A stretch of 64,000 nt of DNA from Pholis gunnellus (Eukaryota; Chordata; Actinopteri; Perciformes; Pholidae): positions 19,797,394-19,861,393 of the forward strand of contig OU342823.1 in the NCBI GenBank assembly GCA_910591455.2, written 5' to 3'. Position 1 is the stretch's first letter; each line of letters opens with the position of its first letter. Made by a program: the position numbers and the translations under genes. The notes below the pieces were generated by a model. That model did not search any database, had not been told where the DNA came from, and saw nothing but the letters and a program-made list of their open reading frames with translations. Positions 47,101 through 57,208 of this stretch are shown one piece after another.

Positions 47101-50100
47101 CTCTTTTATAAAGATCTCATGAACACCATGTTATGTGTTTAATGCTGATTCATGGAAACATATTTCTGATGACATCATGTTGAAAGTAATGCAGCCTCTT
47201 TGGTTTAATTGTGTTGAATATGTTCATTTAATCACATACAGGTCTAATAATATCAAGTAATGTGTCTCAGTCCTGTAACATTGCTCAGTTGTCTCTGGAT
47301 GTGTTGGAGGTGAACCTGACAGCAGCAGGGAGCTCTAGTTGTTAAACTGCTTCTCTAATGAAGAAGGCTTCATGCTGACTTTGTGGAGACAGACATGGGA
47401 TCAGATCACACTGACAGACTGGACATTATGGAAGCCTCAATGTAACCACACTTTGTCTCCCTTCATCTGCACATTAAAGAGAAACAAAGATTAAAAGTCT
47501 GCAGGGAGGAGAGAGAGTGATGAGAGTTATTGTTTCATGTGAAACACAGTGAGATGAGATTAGCTGAACCACTGATGTGAAGAGCTAATGTTCATCAAAA
47601 CAGGAAGCAGGAAGTAAATATTAAATGTCCTCTTTCATAACAATATGTTGAAATATGTGTGTCATTACAGACTTACTCACTGTGGACTCTCAGAGACTCA
47701 CGTTGAAGTTGTGGCCTCAGCTCTGAAGTCCAACCCCTCCCATCTGAGAGAGCTGGACCTGAGTTACAACAACCTGGAGGATTCAGCAGTGAAGCCGCTG
47801 TTTGCTGGACTGGAGAGTCCACACTGTCAACTGGAGACTCTGAGGTCAGTTCACTAATTTATGTATGTATTTATTTGTATTTAGGTGTTCAATTAAAATA
47901 CCAAAATCTCCTCAGGCAAAGGCCCGGAACATTACGATGCACTATTGCACTATTTAGAAGCGTAGTAGTAGTAACGTCTCTGTGTCAACAACTGTCAAAT
48001 AAAGAAAATACACATCAATTATATTTTAACAATTATTATTCTTTTAACTGGATGAATTATAAATAATACATAGAAATACATCAATAAATGTTTTTCTCAT
48101 TTCAAGTAAAATAATGTCTGGATTAAAGAATAACTGACAGAAAGCTTTCGTAAAATGTGCATCTTAAAATAAAGTAATTCATTTTAGAAAAATGAATTTC
48201 ACTGAATTGTCCTGCAGCTTTAAATTCAGTTCATTCAGGTTGAAGTGATGTCAATCAGAAATCAATATTATATTTTTCTTATATTCTAAAAAGATACATT
48301 AGTGAGCATGGACTTCATCTGTGGTCTTTAAACCACTTGTTTCAGCTCTATTGTCTCTGGTCACATCATTGGACAGTGAACTCATGTGTTCGGATTCTGA
48401 TCTCAGGTTTATTTTCTGTGACTTCATTTCAGATGTGAGATGGTACGTTTGCTCCAAAGAGTTGTTCTTTGTCTCGTAGTATCGCTTCATTCACCGCTTT
48501 GAATAATCGTTGTGGTCTCTGAACATGTGAGACAAACTGATTTTAAACTGCCCGTGTGGAGAATTAACCTCTCGTGTCTATTCTTGGTTATAGACTCTGG
48601 TCTCGCTGACCACTCTCCTCTATTTGGAGAACGTCATGTGAAATAGCTGCTGTGACTCACGTAATTGTCGTATTCTTCTTTCTCTTTCCTCGTCTCCCCC
48701 CCTGTGTCACGGTGTGTGAACATCTGACTCGAGTCAGTGAACTTGTCAGAATACTCTTATTTGATTGGCTGAGCTGCATCACGTGATGTGATTTACAACG
48801 CATTGGTCGGCGTGTTTCCTGCACCGCTGAACAAGTACCGTAAAGGCTGAAAAAGGTGCGCCGGTTAAAATAGAAGCGCTCCGTCAAAATAGAATCGGTT
48901 TTAGGTCCTGGGTCCGGATCCAACGGCGTCTGGGTCCGGATCCGGACCGCGGCCCGCCTGTTAGTGACCCCTGCTGTAGAGTGTGTGAGGAAGATGAAGG
49001 AGGAGGATGAAGATCTGATGACAGCAGATACAAACTCTGTGTAAACAGAGAGAGACTTGAATGCAAAGCTGAATGAAGGTGAAGTTGTGAACTGTGGTGA
49101 TCTTCATGATATCAGAAGCTGATGAGGCTGCTACAGAGACAACCACACAGCTGCTGTGGTGAGATTAAAGCAGAGCTCAGAGTAATAAGCAGCAGCCTAA
49201 CACAGGCCCACACGTCTCCACAGAGCAGGCTTTGAGAACACAAGTCTCTGTTGTCATTACTAGAACAAGATGTCAGCTGAGACCAGTCATAGTGGAAGTG
49301 GCTCTTCAACAAGTGATGATGATGAATGACATCATCAAACTGTAGATGTTTAAGCTTCTAACTTGTTTCCAGGTTCTTGTTGACAGCAGGTCTAACTGTG
49401 GTTCTGTTTTCATGTTTTGTCTCTTTATCTGAAGACACAGACCTTTAGGTTGCAACAACAAACACATGTTGTTCTTAAAGGACCGGTTCATATTGGTTCA
49501 GGTCTTTCTCAACACAACACTCACGTGTCCAAACGTCCATTCAAGAGTTCTTGGTGTCTGTAATCTGTCCACACTGTCTGTGATGTTCAGGACTAAATCC
49601 ACAGTCTAGTTCTGTAGAAATGACTTGTAAAGTTGATCTCAACTAATCTGAGGCTTCACGTGTATCAAGTCAGTCTGTTGTGTTTGACAGTGGCTGTATT
49701 TGAAACCTCACACTATACCAGCAATTTGTGCTGATTTGACCAACATGTAGCATGTAGCATGTAGCATGCTAACAAAAGCTAAATCTACAGTGTGACAGAA
49801 ATACCTGATGTTTCACTGATTCAGAAAGAATCTCCAGTCTACCTCTCCTTCTGTATCCCACAATGCAAAGCGCTGGAACAGCACATTCTTCGTTCTATTT
49901 CATAATTAAATTCACTAATGAGAACTTTTGAGGAGAGAAATCAACTTTGTATATTTTAAATATTGTCAGTTAAATTGATGGTGAATCCACATGTACACAC
50001 AATGTACTGTGTACACATGTGTACTGTGTACATGTGCTGTGTACTACCTTCCTCAGCAGTACGTAGCAGGCGGGTTGAACTCAGTGTTTCCTTGTTGAGC

Positions 50101-51210
50101 TCAGTGGAGGAAGAGGAACTCAAAGAGGGAATCTGCTCCTCAATAGTCTGTAACTTTGGTTCGTCTGACTCAGACTGCTGAAGCTTCATATTAGTTTCAG
50201 CTGAACTTGTGAAGTGATTTCTTCAGTGTAGTTGTGTTATGAAGGGACCACTTCACACTCAGTCTGACAGGAGGAATGATTACTGCCACCAAGAACTCTG
50301 GTGATGGACAGATGACATGAAGACACACCTGAACACATGTGGACCTCTCCTGTTGAACACATGAAGCTACTAAGCTACCAGATACACAAAGAAGAAGCTC
50401 ATGGAACCAATGAAGTCATGAACCGTCTTTGAGTCCAACAGGTCTGATCTGATCTTGATCCTCTAGTTGCAGACCTGACTGAGACCAGCAGCATGGTGTT
50501 CATCTGTGTTGACATCAATAGGTGATGAATGTTGTGGTGACATTTGGATGATGTGTGTAGAAGGCTGACATGATGATGATCCACAATAACACAACGACAA
50601 AGAGAAAAGCTCATTGATGAGGACAGAGTCATGTTGAGCTACACATTTACAACATGAACACATCTGATTGGATTATAAATGGATTCTTATCTTCTTCATT
50701 TATTCTTTATTCAGGTTGAGGAGATGCAGGTTGTCAGAGATCAGCTGGTCTTCTCTGGTCTCAGCTCTGAAGTCCAACCCCTCCTCCCATCTGAGAGAAC
50801 TGAATCTGAGTGACAACTACTACCTGAAGGATTCAGGAGTGAAGCTGCTGTGTGATCTTGTGGAGAGTCCACACTGTAGACTGGAGACTCTGAGGTCAGT
50901 TCACTAATTTATGAAAAAACACAACTTACATCCATAAAGTTGTAAATTAGTTTTTATTCATATTTTCATGTTTCTTGAACTAATTTTATTCTGCAGTGAC
51001 AAAAGAATGTTCTCTTAAAGAACCTGTAGAACATGTCCACTGTTAGTTGTTAAAGTAAATGAATGTTTCTAGTTGTTGGTCAATGGTCACATCTGTAGAC
51101 AGAAGATCCTCTGAACTAATACTTGTTTATATTGATGACGTTTACTTGATGAATAGAAATGTTTCTTTTGGTTTCTGTTCATTTAAATGTGTTTTCACAA
51201 ATAATATCTG

Positions 51211-51278
<68 letters not shown>

Positions 51279-52483
51279 GATCGAGTCATATTTCATAAAA
51301 CAGCTGTTTAAAGGATCAATATAGTCTTGATCCTCTAGTTGCAGACCTGACTGAGACCAGCAGCATGGTGTTCATCTGTGTTGACATCAATAGGTGATGA
51401 ATGTTGTGGTGACATTTGGATGATGTGTGTAGAAGGCTGACATGATGATGATCCACAATAACACAACGACAAAGAGAAAAGCTCATTGATGAGGACAGAG
51501 TCATGTTGAGCTACACATTTACAACATGAACACATCTGATTGGATTATAAATGGATTCTTATCTTCATCATTTATTCTTTATTCAGGTTGGAGAGATGCA
51601 GGTTGTCAGAGATCAGCTGTTCTTCTCTGGCCTCAGCTCTGAAGTCCAACCCCTCCTCCCATCTGAGAGAACTGGATTTGAGAGGAAACGACCTGAAGGA
51701 TTCAGATGTGAAGCTGCTGTGTGATCTTGTGGAGAGTCCACACTGTAGACTGGAGACTCTGAGGTCAGTAGAGGGTTGGACTCAGTCCGTGCTGGTTCCA
51801 GCAGTATTGAACTAAACACTGATCCAGTATTTCCTGTAAACCTCCAACCTTCTCAGTGAAGCTGTGAGAGGAGAACGCTGACAGGCTTCAGGATTGGACA
51901 GAAAGTCAGCCAATCAGACGAGCCAGAAGCTTGTTGTGATCATGTGTTTGAGTTGATGTGAAGACGACTGTTGTTGTTGTGTTCAAGTCTGCAGGAAATA
52001 CCGCTGTTTATCAGCTGACAGCATCTCAACATGTATAGAGACAGTGGTCCTCATCCATCAATCTGATCTGATCTGTTCTCTCTCATTGGAATATTTCAAA
52101 GAGATGAGACGTTCAAATGTCAGTGAGACTGTGGTTTTTATCAGCTTTGAACCCATCATTACAGTGAGCAGTGAACACCTCTCTGTTTCTGCAGTCGTGA
52201 TGCGTTCAGGACCCTCAGCTCTTTATCTCCACTGTGTACTTGAGTGAAATGTGCAGAGTGAACAGACTTGATGTCCAAAGTGTCTGCAGGTGTGTGAGCT
52301 TGGAGCTCAGTGTGTTCACTCCAATACGTTAAGATGAGAGCTGAAAGGACTGAAGTCCTGCTGCTCTTTCTACTGGATGAGCTGCATCACTGACTGACAG
52401 CTGATGAAGGGAGTCTCTGCAAACACTCGTTCATCTCTTCTTCTTCTTCTCTCCTCAGATGGAAGGGACATCCCTGGGACTGA
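41193..52483 (+). CDS. NLR gene 4, complete: FISNA-NACHT-LRR receptor, 887 aa
   Basis: Exons are 41193-41323, 41615-41802, 43240-45028, 47671-47844, 50715-50894, 51587-51763 and 52459-52483, summing to 888 codons with stop. The second exon is a fusion of the exons that are separate in genes 2 and 3: the intron and nine codons between PSD and SEEEL are gone, and the frame is kept. Walker A is at 205-212 and three LRRs start at 703. The linker after the winged helix has only the basic KYSSLEDF unit, so this is the shortest NACHT exon. The C-terminus RWKGHPWD, the 3' UTR and the following spacer are of gene 1 type, while the preceding spacer is B type, which makes gene 4 a junction gene between the two spacer classes. 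Confidence 0.93.
41615..41802 (+). CDS. Gene 4 fused N-terminal exon (exons 2 and 3 joined)
   Basis: The left part is exon 2 ([11 protein letters not shown]) and the right part is exon 3 ([14 protein letters not shown]). The joint is inside CCCTCAGATTCTGAGG, with a two-base GA shared by both parent sequences. The intron of about 860 bases and 27 coding bases are missing, so the frame stays open. Confidence 0.92.
43240..45028 (+). CDS. FISNA-NACHT-winged-helix exon of NLR gene 4
   Basis: This is the shortest and probably ancestral-length version (1789 bases), with Walker A coding at 43533-43556. It has a single linker unit ([19 protein letters not shown]) and no internal duplications. Small replacements against its sisters include [11 protein letters not shown] near the start, ASDDQQRR before the NACHT domain, and FKTESV in place of FKRESV in the winged helix. 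All nucleotide-binding motifs are intact. Confidence 0.95.
45029..47670 (+). other. Intron 4 of gene 4
   Basis: It is collinear with the other copies. The TA tract (46687-46707) is the shortest, and a TTC run near 46475-46495 is expanded. Confidence 0.6.
47671..47844 (+). CDS. Gene 4 first LRR exon
   Basis: Variable residues are LTHCGLSE and [10 protein letters not shown]. It is one codon shorter than its counterparts (YNN against YNYN). Confidence 0.9.
47884..48973 (-). mobile_element. hAT transposon remnant in gene 4 intron, left end damaged
   Basis: It has the same truncated left junction as gene 1 and the same right end with CTGTAGAG at 48974-48981. The transposase remnant lies at 48490-48299. 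The shared left junction groups genes 1 and 4. Confidence 0.75.
50715..50894 (+). CDS. Gene 4 LRR exon, first of tandem pair
   Basis: Variable residues are RRCRLSE and [11 protein letters not shown]. It is 180 bases, like its gene 1 counterpart. Confidence 0.9.
51587..51763 (+). CDS. Gene 4 LRR exon, second of tandem pair
   Basis: Variable residues are ERCRLSE and [10 protein letters not shown]. The central part equals the gene 1 counterpart while the first codons differ. Confidence 0.9.
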
Positions 52484-54110
52484 GTCCACCATCATCTCTG
52501 TGATCCTCTGGATCTGATCAGAGGATCATCAGAGGATCTGGACTCCTCCAGTCCTGCTGCTCCTCAAACTTTTAAAGCACATTTAGATCAATGAATCAGT
52601 TTATCATCAACATGAACTGAAGTGTGATTCATCTCTAGAGACACCATGTCATAGATCAATAAATGTTCCACTGCTGCTTCAGTTACACGTTCACATCTCA
52701 TGTGTAGTGATGCAAACATGACATTTAGATTAACAAGTATTTAAACGTGAATAAACAAATCATACAACTGCAGATTTAGAAGAAACTATTAACCAACTGT
52801 AGCATTATTGTTTGTGTTAAATTTAATATAATATATCTGATCAAAATATGTTACGATATTTACAACATTATGAATCATAAACTCATGAATTAGTATTTAA
52901 AAATGAGTGATGGTACTCAGCGTCCACCGTCAGACACCATTAGTTTAAATAACCGAGTTTAACATGAGAATAAATGAAGGATAGCTGAGGTGCAGTCACT
53001 GGTGCAGAGGCAGAGTTCTACTGTGACTTTTATGACTTTCTCCGACAGGTTCGACTACTTTGACCTCAGTTGTGTTGATGCCTTCACTTCCCGTCAGTAA
53101 ACTTGTGTTCTGATGTGAACCGATCACACTGCAGGATGTACGGACCACAGACATCACACGACTGTAGTTTAACCCTTTATTAGCTGAACACATTCACAAT
53201 ATTTCTTCACACAGTTCAGAGCTTAGAAACGTGAGATTATTAGTTACACAATAATGAATTCATCATCATAGAAAATAAACACATTATTCACGTCTTATGT
53301 ACAAAACATTCGTACAGGCGACCCGTCATACGGTTCGTGGTCCGGTTCACAAAAGGTGACGCGTCACCTGATCCGCTTACAGTGAGCATGTTTCACCATC
53401 AAACTATATTAACAGCAGTTTCATATTCTGATTCATGAAACCTATGAAGACCTGTTTATTGATCTTCCTGTTTGAAGTGATTGTGTCAGAGTCCGTGTTT
53501 CTGATGTGCACGGAGACGTGCAGCAGCTCAGGATCCTCAAACATTAAAGCTGCTAAATGTAATGTTCAGAGCATTATTATAGCAGCAGACAGATATTATC
53601 TGTGTGAAGATATAGAGGACTAATGTCTGCTAGAGTAGAGGAAGAAGTCTCTGTGTGTGTGTGTGTGTGTGTGTTGTCTTTGTTCACATAGCCGGCCGGC
53701 TGCGTACCATTTAGTGCACGTTGATGTGTTCAGAGGCAAGAGAAACGCTTTAAATTTAGCACCTTTAACTCATTTAAACTACTAATAACCCGACATTTAG
53801 GAAATGCAGTTTAAATATTCTGAGAGTGAAGTTAGTTTTAATACTTTTATAATAAAATAAATGTGTAAATATTGAATATTTTTGGAGTTTTAATGGTTTG
53901 GGAATATAGTCGTGAAGTCAGAATTTATTTTAATAAACAAACGGAGAGACGGACTGATACGAGTGTGTTTAACCTGTGATGATGATGGTGATGATGATGA
54001 TGATGATGATGATGGTGGTGATGATGGTGATGATGATGGTGATGATGGTGATTTGTTCCCTGTGCTGGTCTTCTTCTGAACTCAGTCAGTCTGGTTCTGG
54101 TCCTGCTGGT
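52484..54110. other. Gene 4 3' UTR and downstream flank of the second rmc1 relic
   Basis: This matches 4728-6113 except for about 280 extra bases at 52744-53022 that are absent from the left copy. The GAT-type tract (53976-54051) is shorter. No gene is seen. Confidence 0.4.
52658..52663 (+). terminator. Polyadenylation signal AATAAA, gene 4
   Basis: It has the same context as gene 1, 174 bases after the stop codon. Confidence 0.5.
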
Positions 54111-55364
54111 TCACACGGTGGACGGTTTCATCAGAGCCTGATCCCCAAACAGCTGCTTGAAGTGAACCACATGCTCCTCACAGTGCTCTCCTGTGGGGGG
54201 GGGGCAGAAGGTTACTGAAGCTCACGGTCAGTCCGTCCTACAGAGTTAAACACTGAGCTGACTTCGGATCAGTTTCCTCTCACCGGGGTTGAATCCAGGA
54301 CTTCCTCTGAGCCGCTGGTTCCTCTGCTGGAAGGACCTGAACACGGTGTAGAACAACATCTGGTCTCCGGTCTGTCGCGCCGCGTCCAGGAACTTCCTGG
54401 ACGACACGTTGTCGTGGCCACCTGAAACCAGGGCAGGGTTACGCAATCATCCACACAGACCAATCAGAGCTTCCTTATAATTAGTTCAGTTAAAGTGATC
54501 AGATTCTACTTTAAGAGATTAGATGAAGCGTCAACGTACCGACGCTGCGGATGAATCTCAGCGCTCCCAGAACTTGTTGCTTCGACAGAAGAACCTCCAC
54601 GATCTCATCGTTGGCCGTAGACAGACGCTTAAAAACACAAAACTATGTTTAAAACCACGAGATTTAAATAAAGTTTGTCTCCTCTTGAAGCCGCTTTGTG
54701 TGATACCTTCAACATGTCCAGTGAGAGCTGGTGAGCCGGAGGATACGTGCTCTCCAGAGACAGAAGCAAACACGCCTGAACACAAAGGAAAGGTCATTAA
54801 TAAAGAGACGTTCATGAGTTCATGGTATATTTCAGGTTTTCCTTGTTTCCCTTTTATGAATTAAGCTCTTTATTTTAATGATATCTTTGTTTATTTCCAA
54901 CAATGAAAGGTTCAGGACTCGTTCCAGATAGTTTAACTCCATCGTATGAACATTTAGTTGAGTCTCATTAAGTTGGTGAGTTTGAGGAGAAACGGGAGCA
55001 GAAGCTCCGGGTGGAGGTTTGGACTCACCAGAGGTTTGGAGTCACTGAGGACGTGGTACTGGAGGAACTGGTGCAGCATGTAGAACAGGCTGTGCTGCAC
55101 CAGCGTCTTTATCACCAACTCGTACAAATAATGCTGAGACACAAACAACCGTCTGATTTAATCAGGAGACGACGTCACCTTTTATATCTACATTTAATAT
55201 AAAACGGGTGAAGATGAGTTTGATCAGTTTTACCTGCACGGTGATCTGGAACTGAAGATAATGTCACACCTTGCATTCCTGAGTGAACTCTGTGTGCGGA
55301 TAGTCGGGTATAAAGTTGATGAAGTCCTGAAGAAGAACAAGACATCAAGAGTTAGTCTTCAGAC

Positions 55365-55396
<32 letters not shown>

Positions 55397-56020
55397 ACTT
55401 TAAAATAAGTTACATTACGTCACACGGTTATGATCATTATTATTATTATTATTATTGTTATAATAAGAAGCGTCTCGTTCTGTTCAAACTCACCACCGAT
55501 TTTAAAGTCCTCTGAACCGCTAAGATCTTATTTCCAATAGAGAACTTGATGCACTTCACTTCTCCTTTATCGTCCATTCTGTGGAGAAAACACCACAAAC
55601 ATACATAATATAATCATACAGTGATCAGTATGAATGATTATTGTTATATATTAATATCTATGATTATTGTCAGCACATTGGCCATAAAAAGTTAAAGTGC
55701 TTTTGAGGAGACAAAGCACTCCAATCCTTTATTTTATATTTCTATTATTTATTTATTTTTATTTAATTAAATTATTATTATTATTTTTATTCTATGTTTT
55801 AGTTTCTCTGTGATGAAAAGGCAAACAAATAAATTGTGAATAAAAAGAGTTAAAACGTCCCTCAATGCATCACAGATGTATTCATATTAATATTCGTCTC
55901 ATCTCTAAATCACTTCAGATTTTTCCTGCGCAGGCGGGCGTACCTGAAGGCAACGCTGCTCTTGTCGTCGGGCCCTTTGACCACCACACCTGTGGCTCCA
56001 CCTGAACGCACCGCGAACAC
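54111..56020 (-). pseudogene. rmc1: rmc1 relic, copy 2, with the same internal deletion
   Basis: Exons are 56020-55944, 55578-55494, 55326-55270, a stub ending at 55234, 55133-55029, 54775-54707, 54627-54540, 54421-54284 and 54190-54111. It shares the same missing first exon and the same joint between the DFIN exon and the QFQ stub as the copy 48.0 kb to the left, so both descend from one already broken ancestor. The trinucleotide tract in its 3' flank is shorter. Introns and splice signals remain clean and no new stop was seen in the exons checked, which points to recent duplication and not to function. Confidence 0.88.
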
Positions 56021-56133
56021 CTGCAGACAAAAAGCAGGGAGTAAAAAAACACAATCATTTTACACTGACTATATGACTCTATATTATCCAATAATATGAT
56101 GTATAATGATATAACTCTGAACACAAAGTCAAA

Positions 56134-56449
56134 CTAATATATACATGAATAGAGGGAGAAGAGCAGTGGGGAGAGCACACATCCCTGGGGGGTCCAGTGC
56201 TGATGGTCCGGGTGCTGGATGTGATCTTTCCCAGCCTCACCTGCTGCGTCCTGTCTGTCAGGAAGTTTGTGATCCACTGACAGGTGGAGGCTGGCAAAGT
56301 GAGCTGGGAGAGTTTGGGTTGGAGTATCTCCAGGATGATGGTGTTGAACACTGGGGGTCAGAGGGTCAGGACCCAGACCTGGGGGGCTCCTGAGGGTCTG
56401 AGGGTCAGATGATCGGTGGTTCACCTTAGTCCACGTCCTCCTGTCACAC
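56134..56449 (-). mobile_element. Non-LTR retrotransposon reverse-transcriptase fragment, second copy
   Basis: It has the same frames, the same frameshift before TPQGCVLSPL and the same break as the fragment next to the first rmc1 relic, so it was carried along by the segment duplication. Confidence 0.75.
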
Positions 56450-56737
56450 ACAAAGCTCCAGATCCAGAGGAACATGAAGCAGCTGATGTTCAACTGTGTT
56501 GTTGTTCCTCACAGTGTGGAACAGAAACCTTTACACAGAAAGCTCTCATAGATTCATGTTCATGATTTAAACATGAAGATAATGCAGCAACATTTTGACC
56601 AAAACTCATTTTAATTCAACCTGTTCAAGCCGAGAGAGACGCTCATAAACACATCGTAATTAAAAGAGGATCTGTGTGAGCTCACACACACACCCACACA
56701 CTTCTACAGGAACTCACCTGATTTCCTGTAAATGAAG

Positions 56738-56869
56738 AGGGGCGGAGCTACAGTGATCATGTGATCCAGATACATGAGAACAGGAAGGAACCCTGATGTG
56801 TTTATCAGAAAGTTCAGACTCCATTTTGAGTCACAGAGCAGAAGGAGAGAAGCTGAAGGCTGAGGCAGG
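56738..56869 (+). promoter_or_regulatory. Putative core promoter and noncoding first exon of gene 5
   Basis: The GC box lies at about 56739 and the donor follows position 56869. The sequence left of it is A-type spacer with a LINE fragment. Confidence 0.4.
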
Positions 56870-56906
56870 GTGAGTGTTGATCCAACATGTGATTGTTTTA
56901 CTGTCA

Positions 56907-56995
<89 letters not shown>

Positions 56996-57058
56996 TCCTG
57001 TTCTCTCTTGATTCTTGTGTCTGCTCTCTCACAGTCAGTGTTAATGTTTTACTCTCAG

Positions 57059-57208
57059 ACTGACTTCAGATCAGAAGATGAGTGGTTGTGAGGAGGAAGA
57101 GGAGGACGGAGCAGAGTCTCTAGTCTCCGGCTGTCTGTCTATGAAGAGTGATCGGTCCAAAGATGATCCTCCAGACTTCAGTAGTGAACCTGGACCCTCA
57201 GACACACA
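57059..57208 (+). CDS. Gene 5 hybrid first coding exon (exon 1 start, exon 2 end)
   Basis: Coding starts at 57078. The switch from exon 1 to exon 2 sequence falls in the shared stretch encoding CLSMKSD. Downstream sequence matches the intron after exon 2 of genes 2 and 3, so the intron between the two repeated exons has been lost. Confidence 0.9.
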
